Source: Flavobacteriales bacterium
GTDB lineage: Bacteria > Bacteroidota > Bacteroidia > Flavobacteriales_F > PHOS-HE28
Assembly: GCA_016703105.1 (NCBI GenBank)
Contig: JADJCS010000020.1
Coordinates: 1 to 64,000, forward strand
DNA: 64,000 bases
Direction of reading: 5' to 3'
Shown: positions 36,333 through 44,217 of the stretch, in pieces
Position numbering within the stretch: the stretch's first letter is position 1
Layout of the letters: the number at the start of each line of letters is the position of its first letter
Notes under the pieces: model-generated
Seen by the model: the letters and a program-made list of their open reading frames with translations, nothing else
The model's database searches: none
Told to the model about the DNA's origin: nothing
Program-made: the position numbers and the translations under genes

Positions 36333-37495
36333 TCGGGGTCGAAGAAGCGAAGCGGATCCTGATGGAGCATGTGACTGTACTGGCCCCGTGCACCGTCGCG
36401 CTCCCGAGCGCCACTGGGTTCGTGATGAAGGATGTGGCGGCTCCGCACGACCATCCGCTTTTCGATATGAGCGCGGTGGACGGATACGCCTTCGTTCTTG
36501 GATCCTCGAACGAATGGAACGTGGTGGGAGAGATCGCGGCTGGTGAGGTCCACAGCACGGCACTGAAGCCTGGTGAGTGCGTGCGCATATTCACCGGTGC
36601 CATGGTGCCGGAGGGAGCGGACACCGTGGTGATGCAGGAATTCGTTACGCGGAAAGGAGACCGGATCTCGCATACCGATGTGCAGGTAAAACCCGGTTCC
36701 AACATCCGCCGGAAGGGAGAGCAGGTGCGGCAGGGACAAGTGATCCTGCACGCAGGGGAGCGCCTGAACGCCGCGGCCAAGGGACTGCTCGCCTCTGTCG
36801 GTGTCGCTGGGGTTGCGATGGCCCCCTCCCCAGAAGTGGCGGTGATCATCACCGGGAGCGAGTTCGCCGACGAGCGCGTGCTGCTCCCAGGGAAGATCTT
36901 CGGGAGCAACGGCGTGATGCTCGAAGCGCTGATCCCTTCAGCTGGTGCGTTGGCGCAGGTCCGCCACGTTCCGGATGAAATGGCCGCGTTGGAAGCGTGC
37001 ATCCAACGATGTTCGGCGAGCTCGGATCTGGTGATCTCAACAGGCGGTGCGTCCGTCGGCGACCATGATCTTGTGAGCGCGGCGATCGAGCGGTGCGGCG
37101 GACGTATCATCTTCCACGGTGTTGCGCAAAAGCCCGGGAAGCCCATGCTTTTCGCCTTGCTCGGCGACAAACCTTTCTTCGGTCTGCCCGGCAATCCGCG
37201 CGCGGTCATGGTCCTCTATTGGGAGTATGTGCTGCCCTTCTTGCGTGCGATACAAGGCGCGAAGCGACCGTGGTTGAAAGTTGATGTGCTTCCCATTGCA
37301 CACGCCTTGATCGCGAAAGGCGATCGCGCCGAGTTCCGCGCAGCGCAGGTGAAAGGAGGCCAGGTCACCCTGCTCGCCGATGAAGGATCGCACATGCTGC
37401 GCTCCTTGATCGATGCCGATGCTTTGGCTTACGTGCCCGCTAACCGGCGCACATGGGCTGCCGGGGATCCCATGGAAGTACACTACCTGCCATGA
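36329..37495 (+). CDS. moeA: Molybdopterin molybdotransferase MoeA
   Basis: The 388-residue protein inserts molybdate into adenylylated molybdopterin. The N-terminal part has DHPLFDMSAVDGYAF and GECVRIFTGAMVPEGADTVV. The central MoCF_biosynth fold includes LVISTGGASVGDHDLV. The C-terminal domain (about 310-388) has the MoeA_C pattern and a FFGLPGNPRAVMVL turn just before it. Start and end overlap the neighbours by 4 bp each, so translation in the cluster is tightly coupled. Confidence 0.95.
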   Translation: MIGVEEAKRILMEHVTVLAPCTVALPSATGFVMKDVAAPHDHPLFDMSAVDGYAFVLGSSNEWNVVGEIAAGEVHSTALKPGECVRIFTGAMVPEGADTVVMQEFVTRKGDRISHTDVQVKPGSNIRRKGEQVRQGQVILHAGERLNAAAKGLLASVGVAGVAMAPSPEVAVIITGSEFADERVLLPGKIFGSNGVMLEALIPSAGALAQVRHVPDEMAALEACIQRCSASSDLVISTGGASVGDHDLVSAAIERCGGRIIFHGVAQKPGKPMLFALLGDKPFFGLPGNPRAVMVLYWEYVLPFLRAIQGAKRPWLKVDVLPIAHALIAKGDRAEFRAAQVKGGQVTLLADEGSHMLRSLIDADALAYVPANRRTWAAGDPMEVHYLP

Positions 37496-38061
37496 TGCAC
37501 GATCGCGGCTGGACAGGGGTGGTGCTCGCGGGTGGCCAAAGCAGCCGCATGGGCCGCGACAAAGCGCTGATCGAGATCGACGGGGCTACGCTGTTGGACC
37601 GTTCCGTTGAACTCCTCCGGCCGCACGCACGCGAGATCCTGGTGATCGGTGACCCGGCCAAGTACGAGGTGCTCCATGCGTCCGTGATCCCGGACGACCG
37701 CCCGGGAAAGGGGCCGCTGGGAGGTATCGTTACCGCCCTGCACAGAGCCCGCTATGTGCGCTTGGTGGTGCTGGCCGTCGACCTACCGAACTTGGACGAC
37801 CGCCTGCTGATCGCCCTGAAGCACGCCCTGGAGCCCGGGGTGGACGCCGCCGTGCCGCGTCACGGTGATCTGATCGAGCCTCTGGCCGCAGCCTATCACC
37901 GGCATGCCATCGAACCGTTCGAGCAATGCCTGGAGCGGGATGCCTTGAAGATGAGCGCTGCCTTGGACCGCGTTCGCACCACGTACCTGGATATCACACC
38001 CGGAGAGGAAGGCTGGCCCACTGATCTCTTTCGCAACCTCAACACGCCTGCCGACCTTTGA
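37492..38061 (+). CDS. mobA: Molybdenum cofactor guanylyltransferase MobA
   Basis: The 189-residue protein joins GMP to Mo-molybdopterin to make the MGD form. The signature VVLAGGQSSRMGRDKALIEI lies near residue 10, followed by GAT-type sugar nucleotidyltransferase fold elements (LGGIVTALHRARYVRLVVLA, DLPNLDD). ATGATG at 37492-37497 offers two starts, both overlapping the moeA stop. Bis-MGD is used by formate dehydrogenases and similar enzymes, which agrees with FdhD nearby. Confidence 0.93.
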   Translation: MMHDRGWTGVVLAGGQSSRMGRDKALIEIDGATLLDRSVELLRPHAREILVIGDPAKYEVLHASVIPDDRPGKGPLGGIVTALHRARYVRLVVLAVDLPNLDDRLLIALKHALEPGVDAAVPRHGDLIEPLAAAYHRHAIEPFEQCLERDALKMSAALDRVRTTYLDITPGEEGWPTDLFRNLNTPADL

Positions 38062-38077
38062 CCCGTCCGCACCGACC

Positions 38078-38113
38078 CCAGGAGCCACATCCTGGGTTCG
38101 GGAGGCAGAACCC
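38078..38113 (+). promoter_or_regulatory. Two overlapping small hairpins directly before moaD
   Basis: CCAGGA (38078-38083) pairs with TCCTGG (38090-38095), and GGGTTC (38094-38099) pairs with GAACCC (38108-38113), which touches ATG 38114. The two stems share bases 38094-38095, so they compete in part. This may control moaD translation. It does not have the size or fold of the known Moco riboswitch. Confidence 0.35.
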
Positions 38114-38338
38114 ATGAAAGTCCTATTGTTCGGTTTGATCGCGGAGAAGGCCAACGCCAGCGAATTGCTCGTCACGGCAGCGAGCACCCATGCGCTCAAG
38201 CGTTCGCTCGAGGTCCGCATCCCCGGTCTGGAACAGCTCAGCTACGCGCTGGCGGTGGATCGCGTCATCGTCCACGAAGACCGACCGCTCACCGGAAACG
38301 AGGAGGTCGCCCTGTTACCCCCGTTCGCTGGCGGATGA
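38114..38338 (+). CDS. moaD: Molybdopterin synthase sulfur carrier subunit MoaD
   Basis: The 74-residue ubiquitin-like protein carries the thiocarboxylate sulfur used to make molybdopterin. It starts MKVLLFGLIAEKANASEL and ends ALLPPFAGG with the required C-terminal Gly-Gly, and VHEDRPLTGNEEVALLPP is the typical end of the fold. It overlaps moaE by 4 bp, and the two products form the synthase heterotetramer. Confidence 0.93.
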   Translation: MKVLLFGLIAEKANASELLVTAASTHALKRSLEVRIPGLEQLSYALAVDRVIVHEDRPLTGNEEVALLPPFAGG

Positions 38339-38790
38339 GCGACGCGAAGCCCCATCGCAAGCGCGACATCTTCGTGGAAGGTGCGATACCTCCTTCGTTC
38401 ATCGGGGAGAGCATCGCGAAGCATGCCTCCCAGACCGCCATTGGTGGGCACGAGATCTTCCTGGGCCAGGTGCGCGCCGATCGGATCGATGGGCGGACCG
38501 TGGAAGCGATCGAATACACCGCCTACCGCGATATGGCCAATGAACAGATGACGATCATCCGCGAAGAGGCCTTCGCGCGCTGGCCGGAGATCACTTGCCT
38601 GCATGTGCATCACAGCCTGGGTACGATCAGGGCGGGAGAACTGTGTTTCATGGTCTTCGCCAGTGCACCGCACCGGCAGGAGGCCCGCGAAGCCGTGACC
38701 TTTGTGACGGACGAAGTGAAGAAACGCCTACCCATCTTCGGCAAGGAGATCCTGGGTGATGGCGATCATCATTGGAAAGCGAACCCGTAG
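38335..38790 (+). CDS. moaE: Molybdopterin synthase catalytic subunit MoaE
   Basis: The 151-residue subunit converts cyclic pyranopterin monophosphate to molybdopterin using sulfur from MoaD. It shows HEIFLGQVRADRIDG, VEAIEYTAYRDMANEQM, HHSLGTIRAGELCFMVF and the active-site segment VKKRLPIFGKEI with the catalytic Lys region. Extra N-terminal residues (about 20) precede the conserved start. It overlaps moaD. Confidence 0.95.
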   Translation: MSDAKPHRKRDIFVEGAIPPSFIGESIAKHASQTAIGGHEIFLGQVRADRIDGRTVEAIEYTAYRDMANEQMTIIREEAFARWPEITCLHVHHSLGTIRAGELCFMVFASAPHRQEAREAVTFVTDEVKKRLPIFGKEILGDGDHHWKANP

Positions 38791-38811
38791 CGTCGACCCA
38801 CCGGGTCGACA

Positions 38812-39741
38812 ATGACCGATAGAATGATCGACATCACCCATAAGCACACCACCCTGCGCGAAGCCATCGCCGAGGCTACCGTCCTGGTGAGCCTGCCGGA
38901 GACCATTGCCGCGGTGAAGGAGAAGCGCGTACCCAAAGGCGATGTGCTGGAGGCCGCCCGCGTGGCAGGTCTTTTCGGTATCAAGCGCACCTCGGAAATG
39001 ATCCCCGACTGTCACCCGCTTCCGATCGAACATGCGGAGGTCACCTTCAGCGTGGAGGACATGGCCATCGTGGTGAAGGTGAAGGTGCGCACCATCTACC
39101 GCACCGGCGTGGAGGTCGAAGCGATGCACGGCGCCAGCGTGGCCGCGCTCACGATCTATGACATGTTGAAGCCGATCGACAAGGGCATCAGCATCGAACG
39201 GATCCGGCTGCTAGAGAAGAAGGGCGGCAAGAGCGATTGGAAGGACGCTTTCGACAAGCCTCCGCGCGCGGCTGTGTTGATCATCAGTGATGGTGTCGCT
39301 TCGGGTAAGAAGGAGGACAAGGCTGGAGCGGCGATCATTGAACGGTTACGAAACCTCGGTGTACAGGTCGGAGCGCAGGCCGTTGTAGCCGATGAACCCG
39401 ACCAGATCGTGAAGCAGGTGAAGGACTGGACCGCCCAAGGCATCGACCTGATCCTGACCACGGGTGGGACCGGCCTGTCCCCCCGCGACCGGACGCCAGA
39501 AGCGATCGCGCCAATCCTGGACCGCGAAGTGCCGGGCATCATGGAAGCCGCACGGGCCTATGGCCAGGAGCGGATGCCGTTGGCCATCATGTCCCGGGGC
39601 GTAGCCGGCATGATAGGGCGTACCCTGGTGATCACACTACCAGGCTCGACACGTGGTGCGCAAGAGACGATGGACGCGCTTTTCCCGTTCGTGCTACATG
39701 TGATCAAAGTGCAGGAGCATGCCTTCAGGCACGGGCAGTGA
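38812..39741 (+). CDS. moaCB: Bifunctional MoaC-MoaB (cyclic pyranopterin synthase / MPT adenylyltransferase)
   Basis: The 309-residue fusion has two parts. MoaC (about 1-145) completes cyclic pyranopterin monophosphate: MIDITHKHTTLREA, MIPDCHPLPIEHA and VEVEAMHGASVAALTIYDML. The MoaB/MogA part (about 160-309) adenylates molybdopterin: ILTTGGTGLSPRDRTPEA, IMSRGVAGMIGRTLVITLPG and STRGAQE. It follows moaE by 21 bp. The fusion is seen in several Bacteroidota. The TGA at 39739-39741 abuts the moaA relic on the other strand. Confidence 0.95.
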   Translation: MTDRMIDITHKHTTLREAIAEATVLVSLPETIAAVKEKRVPKGDVLEAARVAGLFGIKRTSEMIPDCHPLPIEHAEVTFSVEDMAIVVKVKVRTIYRTGVEVEAMHGASVAALTIYDMLKPIDKGISIERIRLLEKKGGKSDWKDAFDKPPRAAVLIISDGVASGKKEDKAGAAIIERLRNLGVQVGAQAVVADEPDQIVKQVKDWTAQGIDLILTTGGTGLSPRDRTPEAIAPILDREVPGIMEAARAYGQERMPLAIMSRGVAGMIGRTLVITLPGSTRGAQETMDALFPFVLHVIKVQEHAFRHGQ

Positions 39742-39825
39742 TCATCCACCGATACCCACCATCGCTCGCTCAGGTCGTCGCACCTCTTCCCGCTTCTCCG
39801 GAGTGAGCGGCGGAAAGGCTTCCCG
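39742..39825 (-). pseudogene. Relic 3' end of a second moaA
   Basis: On the minus strand this encodes EAFPPLTPEKREEVRR and ends AMVGIGG with TGA. The intact moaA ends LPQFKPEKEEEVLHDL, then SERPMVSIGG. DNA in the last 45 bp is also similar with small indels. It lies directly downstream of the moaA stop, as if moaA had been replaced by a diverged copy, or duplicated and then lost, leaving the tail behind. Confidence 0.75.
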
Positions 39826-39836
39826 TCTGCTCCGCA

Positions 39837-40826
39837 CTATCCCCCAATGCTCACCATCGGCCGCTCGCTGAGATCGTGAAGGACTTCCTCCTCCTTTTCG
39901 GGTTTGAACTGAGGCAACCCTCCGAGCATCGCATGCTTCGCGAGCACGTTCGCTTCGATCAACGGGGCGATGTCCTCGCCACGGCGCAGGGCTGAAAGCA
40001 AGTCGGTCTCTTCCCGGGTGAAGAGGCAGTTGCGCATCTTTCCTTCCGCTGTGAGGCGTAAACGATCGCAATCGCCGCAGAAGGGTTCGGTCACGGTGCT
40101 GATCACCGCGAAGGTGCCGGGCCATCCCGGTACGCGGTAGGCTTTTGCCGTGCTGTGCGGATCGTCGATAAGCTTCTCGACGGTATGGACGCTGCCGATG
40201 TGCCCCAGCATTTCGGCATAGGTGTACACGCGCTCTCTTCCCCAATGGTTCCCTGCGAAGGGCATGAACTCGATGAAGCGCACATGCACATCATGCTCCC
40301 GCGTGAATTCGACGAAGCGCAGGATCTCATCCTCGTTCACGCCGCGCATCACCACCATGTTCACTTTCACGCGAAGTCCTTTTTCAAGAGCAAGCAGGAT
40401 GCTTGCCCAGACCCTGTCGAAGCCATCACGTCGGGCGATCTTCTTAAAGCGTTCCGCATCGAAGGTGTCCAGGCTGATGTTGAGGTTCTTCAACCCGGCG
40501 GCGATCAATCCGTCCAGATGCCGGTCCAGGGTCATCGCATTGGTGGTGAGCCCCAGGGACACACCGAGCTGGGCCATATCACGCACGATGTCCCCGGCAT
40601 CCGGCCGCACGAGCGGTTCCCCCCCGGTAATGCGGATCTTGGTGATGCCGTGGCGCTCCACGAAGAGTTTGGCGATGGTCGAGATCTCCTTGCGCGTCAT
40701 CAACTCCTCCCGCTTCAGGAAGTGCTGGTCCTCCGGCATGCAGTAGGTACAGCGCAGGTCGCATTTGTCCACGATGCTGATGCGCAGACTGCGGTGCTTG
40801 CGGCCGTGACGGTCGGTGAGTTCCAC
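39837..40826 (-). CDS. moaA: GTP 3',8-cyclase MoaA (radical SAM)
   Basis: The 329-residue radical SAM enzyme starts molybdenum cofactor synthesis by rearranging GTP. The N-terminal cluster motif is KCDLRCTYCMPE (CxxxCxxC), the SAM region has ITGGEPLVRPD, and the C-terminal second cluster has CGDCDRLRLTAEGKMRNCLF. The last residues SIGG give the Gly-Gly tail needed by MoaA. GTG 40826 is preferred; a TAGCTTCG box lies 4 bases upstream. It converges with the moaCB gene and is divergent from the GNAT gene. Confidence 0.96.
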   Translation of the reverse strand: MELTDRHGRKHRSLRISIVDKCDLRCTYCMPEDQHFLKREELMTRKEISTIAKLFVERHGITKIRITGGEPLVRPDAGDIVRDMAQLGVSLGLTTNAMTLDRHLDGLIAAGLKNLNISLDTFDAERFKKIARRDGFDRVWASILLALEKGLRVKVNMVVMRGVNEDEILRFVEFTREHDVHVRFIEFMPFAGNHWGRERVYTYAEMLGHIGSVHTVEKLIDDPHSTAKAYRVPGWPGTFAVISTVTEPFCGDCDRLRLTAEGKMRNCLFTREETDLLSALRRGEDIAPLIEANVLAKHAMLGGLPQFKPEKEEEVLHDLSERPMVSIGG

Positions 40827-40830
40827 GGCA

Positions 40831-40860
40831 CGAAGCTATCCCACCTGCGCCGCTATCTTC
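40831..40860. promoter_or_regulatory. Divergent promoters of moaA and the GNAT gene
   Basis: TAGCTTCG on the minus strand (40838-40831) lies 4 bases before the moaA GTG. TATCTTCC at about 40853-40860 on the plus strand lies 5 bases before the GNAT ATG 40866. Both deviate from TAnnTTTG by one or two bases. Both transcripts would be leaderless or nearly so. Confidence 0.4.
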
Positions 40861-40865
40861 CGCCC

Positions 40866-41372
40866 ATGGTCCATGTCAGGGAAGCCGTCAGCGCTGAGGA
40901 CTTCCAGGAGGCGGCCCGGCTGCTGCGGGATTTCCCCGCGCATCAGCGCGAGCACTACAAGGACCATCTGGCCGTCGTGGAACGCTATTTCGACCCCGTG
41001 GCTTACGAGAAGGAGTTGGGGGATCTGCCCGCGAAGTACGGCGCGCCGGACGGTTGCGTGTTGCTCGGTTTCGACAATGAAGAGCTTGTCGGCGCGGTCT
41101 GCTTGCACCGTCTGGATAGCGAAGCCTGCGAAATGAAGCGGCTCTTCGTGCCCATCGCCCATCGGCGCAAAGGGGTCGCCGAAGCGCTTTCACTGGCCTT
41201 GTTGGATGCGGCCCGGAACAAGGGGTACGGGATCATGCGTCTGGACACTGGGGCCTTCCTGGTGGAGTCGCAGGCGCTCTATCGGAAACTCGGATTCACC
41301 TATACGGAGCCGTATTACGCCGCGCCCGAAGTACTGCGCGATGGGCTCGTGTTCATGCAAATACGCCTATGA
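40866..41372 (+). CDS. GNAT family N-acetyltransferase
   Basis: The 168-residue protein has the GNAT fold: MKRLFVPIAHRRKGVAEALS is the acetyl-CoA loop (motif A, RxxGxA type), followed by GYGIMRLDTGAFLVESQALY and RKLGFTYTEPYY (motif B). The substrate is unknown. ATG 40866 was chosen because the conserved region begins there; the open frame further upstream is antisense to moaA. It overlaps tag by 4 bp. Confidence 0.9.
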   Translation: MVHVREAVSAEDFQEAARLLRDFPAHQREHYKDHLAVVERYFDPVAYEKELGDLPAKYGAPDGCVLLGFDNEELVGAVCLHRLDSEACEMKRLFVPIAHRRKGVAEALSLALLDAARNKGYGIMRLDTGAFLVESQALYRKLGFTYTEPYYAAPEVLRDGLVFMQIRL

Positions 41373-41935
41373 AGAAGAACGTTGAACGCTGCCCATGGTG
41401 TCTGAAGGATGACATCTACAAACACTACCACGATACGGTCTGGGGCCGCCCCGAGCGCGATGACCGAAAGCTCTTCGCAAAGCTCTGCCTCGATGGCGCG
41501 CAGGCCGGGCTCAGCTGGTACACCATCCTGATCCGTACCGACGGCTACGCGAAGGCTTTTGATGATTGGGACGCCGAGAAGATTGCCCGCTACACGCCGA
41601 AGAAGATCGAGAAGTTGCTCCGGGATCCGGGCATCATCCGCAACCGGCAAAAGGTGGAGAGCGTGGTGAAGAACGCCAAAGCCTACCTGAAGATCATGGA
41701 AGGCGGCAAGGGCGCGTTCCGCGACTTCCTCTGGAAGCATACCGAGCATAAGACGATCGTGAACCACTGGACGGAAATGAAGCAGCTCCCGGCGAAGACG
41801 CCGATCAGCGATGCCATGAGCAAGGATCTCCAGAAGGCCGGCTTCAGTTTCGTGGGTAGCACCATCGTGTATGCGTTCATGCAAGCCTGTGGCATGGTGG
41901 ACGATCATCTTGTGACCTGCTGGCGACGCAAGTAG
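41369..41935 (+). CDS. tag: DNA-3-methyladenine glycosylase I (Tag-like)
   Basis: The 188-residue enzyme removes 3-methyladenine from DNA. The zinc ligands known for E. coli Tag map to C8, H21, H180 and C184 (RCPWC, HYHD, DHLVTC). AQAGLSWYTIL and the helix-hairpin-helix region near KIEKLLRDPGIIRNRQKVES are also present. One difference: the base-recognition Glu (E38 in E. coli) aligns with Asp42 here (CLDGAQAGLSW), which could affect substrate preference. It is coupled to the GNAT gene. Confidence 0.93.
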   Translation: MKKNVERCPWCLKDDIYKHYHDTVWGRPERDDRKLFAKLCLDGAQAGLSWYTILIRTDGYAKAFDDWDAEKIARYTPKKIEKLLRDPGIIRNRQKVESVVKNAKAYLKIMEGGKGAFRDFLWKHTEHKTIVNHWTEMKQLPAKTPISDAMSKDLQKAGFSFVGSTIVYAFMQACGMVDDHLVTCWRRK

Positions 41936-41982
41936 CAAGCTGGGACGACCGGGCTCGGTGTTCCTCGCGCTACATTGGGGCC

Positions 41983-42813
41983 ATGGGCACGCCAGTGGCA
42001 CCCGTATCGGTCGAGCGGCACGACGGTGGCAATATCGCACGCGTCGAGGACCTGCTCGTTACCGAAGAGCCACTGGAGATCCGCCTCGGCCATGGTCCGG
42101 AGCACGACCGCAAGGAGATCCGCTTGAGCGTGACGATGCGCACGCCGGGCCATGACGAAGAACTCGCGCTCGGCTTCCTTTTCACCGAAGGCCTCATCAC
42201 TGATCCTGCCCAGGTGCTGCGCGTGGCCTATTGCGAGAACGTGAAGGAGGAAGAACGCGGCAATGTGGTGCGCGCGGAACTGCACCCCTCGGTGGAGGTG
42301 GACCCTGCTAAGTGGCAGCGGAACTTCTATACCACCAGTAGCTGTGGTGTCTGCGGAAAGAGCTCGATCGATGCGGTGCGTGTCCAATGCACTTCGCCTA
42401 TCGTTCCTTTCGGCGATGTCGATCCCACTTTACTCACCGCGTTGCCGGACCGCATGCGCCAGGCTCAGACCGTTTTCACGCACACCGGGGGTATCCACGC
42501 CGCCGCTTTGTTCGATCGGTCCGGCTCGTTGCTACTGCTGCGCGAAGATGTGGGTCGCCATAACGCGGTTGACAAAGTGATCGGTGCCGCCCTCGCGAGC
42601 GGACTGCCAACGGGCAACCGCCTGCTGCTCGTAAGTGGTCGCGCCGGTTTCGAGCTGGTGCAGAAGTGTGTGGTGGCCGCGATCCCCCTCATGGCCTCGG
42701 TGGGCGCCCCTTCCTCCCTGGCCGTGCGTTTGGCGCGAGACGGCGGATTGACACTGATCGGTTTCCTGCGTGGCGAGCGGTTCAACATTTATACACCGGA
42801 AGGAAAATCGTAG
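41983..42813 (+). CDS. fdhD: Formate dehydrogenase accessory sulfurtransferase FdhD
   Basis: The 276-residue protein moves sulfur from a cysteine desulfurase to the Mo-bis-MGD cofactor of formate dehydrogenase. The active CGVCGK motif (C121, C124) is intact, and FTHTGGIHAAALFD and REDVGRHNAVDKVIGAA are typical of the family. TACATTGG lies 4 bases before the ATG and resembles the local -7 boxes. No formate dehydrogenase gene is in the window, so the client enzyme is elsewhere. Confidence 0.95.
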   Translation: MGTPVAPVSVERHDGGNIARVEDLLVTEEPLEIRLGHGPEHDRKEIRLSVTMRTPGHDEELALGFLFTEGLITDPAQVLRVAYCENVKEEERGNVVRAELHPSVEVDPAKWQRNFYTTSSCGVCGKSSIDAVRVQCTSPIVPFGDVDPTLLTALPDRMRQAQTVFTHTGGIHAAALFDRSGSLLLLREDVGRHNAVDKVIGAALASGLPTGNRLLLVSGRAGFELVQKCVVAAIPLMASVGAPSSLAVRLARDGGLTLIGFLRGERFNIYTPEGKS

Positions 42814-42822
42814 CATCACGGC

Positions 42823-43401
42823 ATGGCAGCCCAGCAGAAAGACCGGATCGAGGCGCTCATGAAGGAGCGTATCGCGATGGTACCCTATGACGATCAATGG
42901 CCCGTGCGGTACGCCGAACTGGAACTCAAGCTCAAGAAGATGTTCCCACGGCAGCTAGTGCAGCGCATCGCGCACATCGGCAGTACCGCTGTGCCCGGCC
43001 TAAGCGCCAAACCCATCATCGATGTGCAGGTGGAGGTGAGCGACCTGGACCTGGTGCAGCGGGATGTGGTGCCCGTCTTGGAGGCGGAGGGTTATGAGTT
43101 CATCTGGCGGCCCACGATCGGCGAACATGCGCCGTTCTACGCCTGGTTCATCCTCCGGAACGAAAAGGGCGAGCGCATCCAGCACATCCATTTCGTTTCC
43201 CCGGACCAGGCCAGCGTGGATCGCATCGTGTTCCGCGACTACCTCCGCCGACATCCGGAGGAAAGCACGAACTATGAGGCCCTGAAGAAGGATCTCGCGG
43301 TACGCTTCCCCAAGGACCGTGCGGCCTACACCCAAGGGAAGACCGACTACATCAACGCGGTGCTGCTGAAGGCCCGCAGCGAGAAGATCAAGAAGAAATA
43401 G
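42823..43401 (+). CDS. GrpB family protein (nucleotidyltransferase-like)
   Basis: The 192-residue protein has the GrpB/UPF0157 pattern: VPYDDQWPVRYAELELKLKK, RIAHIGSTAVPGLSAKPIID with the GS motif and IDVQVEV (acidic pair), then FVSPDQASVDRIVFRDYLRR. Such proteins belong to the nucleotidyltransferase superfamily, with no known general reaction; some are dephospho-CoA kinase partners. It is 9 bp downstream of fdhD on the same strand. Confidence 0.9.
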   Translation: MAAQQKDRIEALMKERIAMVPYDDQWPVRYAELELKLKKMFPRQLVQRIAHIGSTAVPGLSAKPIIDVQVEVSDLDLVQRDVVPVLEAEGYEFIWRPTIGEHAPFYAWFILRNEKGERIQHIHFVSPDQASVDRIVFRDYLRRHPEESTNYEALKKDLAVRFPKDRAAYTQGKTDYINAVLLKARSEKIKKK

Positions 43402-43416
43402 AACGACACGATCGCA

Positions 43417-43824
43417 ATGACCGTCCTGAGAACCCTCCTGACCAGTGCCTTGATCCCGTGCGCCCTTGGAGCGCTCTTCGCCCAGCGCACTTTCGACGTG
43501 ACCATCGCTGATAGCACGTACCACATGAAGCAGTACTGGTTCGTGTTGTACACCTCAGGCGATGGGGCACCCTTGGACAGTGTGACAAGGGCGGCCACCT
43601 TGGAGGCCCATCTTGCGCACCAGGACATGCAGGGCAAGCGTGGACTGATCCAGATGGCGGGCCCGTTCGGTGGCGAAGGTGCGTGGCGCGGCCTGTTGCT
43701 CTATGACTGCGACACGAAGGAAGAGGTCGAGGGCTATCTCAAGGCCGACCCCTTCGTGAAAGCGGGGCAACTGAAGTATGAGATCCACCCCTGGTTCGGG
43801 GCGGTGGGCACCACCCTCAGGTAA
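43417..43824 (+). CDS. Secreted YciI-like protein
   Basis: The 135-residue protein begins MTVLRTLLTSALIPCALGAL followed by FAQ, a signal peptide with a plausible cleavage after FAQ. The mature part resembles YciI-like dimeric barrels: QYWFVLYTSGDG, EAHLAHQDMQGKRGLIQMAG, EVEGYLKADPFVKAGQLKYE. Secreted YciI-type proteins are common in Bacteroidota but of unknown role. It lies 15 bp after the GrpB gene. Confidence 0.8.
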   Translation: MTVLRTLLTSALIPCALGALFAQRTFDVTIADSTYHMKQYWFVLYTSGDGAPLDSVTRAATLEAHLAHQDMQGKRGLIQMAGPFGGEGAWRGLLLYDCDTKEEVEGYLKADPFVKAGQLKYEIHPWFGAVGTTLR

Positions 43825-43833
43825 GCGCCTGGC

Positions 43834-44217
43834 TCACTTGGTGATCAGAAGCCACCCCCGGCACCGGGTACCATCCGCAGAACGCCAGAAATAGCAGAAC
43901 CGCGCACTGCGGTTATTCAAAAGGCCGATCACATCAGGGTGATCACGGCGGTCGTAGCTCAGGTGGATCCTACCGGTGCGGACATCGAAGCTTGGTGCGG
44001 GCACCGCCGTCCCGGCCGGAACGAAGCGTACCTCCACACTGCGGGCTGTGCTGTCCGATGCGCCTGGTGTACCGCTGAAAATGATCGCATCGGATCCACT
44101 GTGTTCCTTGCGTCCCACCCGCAGTATTTGAAGTCCGCCGTTGCTCCGTAAGGAGGGCAGTCCATCGCGCAACGTAAGAGGCCTTTGCGGACCGTGGAGA
44201 GTGGGTGACTGGGGCAT
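43834..44217 (-). CDS. Hypothetical protein, 127 residues
   Basis: The frame begins MPQSPTLHGPQRPLTLRDGL and ends with a compact part (RIHLSYDRRDHPDVIGLLNN, RFCYFWRSADGTRCRGWLLI). A CACCTTTG box (minus strand, 44244-44237) lies 19 bp upstream, which supports expression. The family is not recognised. It is convergent with the YciI-like gene. It may be real, but a chance frame in GC-rich DNA cannot be ruled out. Confidence 0.5.
   Translation of the reverse strand: MPQSPTLHGPQRPLTLRDGLPSLRSNGGLQILRVGRKEHSGSDAIIFSGTPGASDSTARSVEVRFVPAGTAVPAPSFDVRTGRIHLSYDRRDHPDVIGLLNNRSARFCYFWRSADGTRCRGWLLITK

Noticed and set aside
38062..38113. Moco riboswitch before moaD
   Set aside because: The gap is only 52 bp and lacks the multi-stem Moco RNA fold; only two small hairpins are seen.
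40155..40865. Upstream extension of the GNAT frame
   Set aside because: It is antisense to moaA; the conserved GNAT start and promoter box lie at about 40853-40866.
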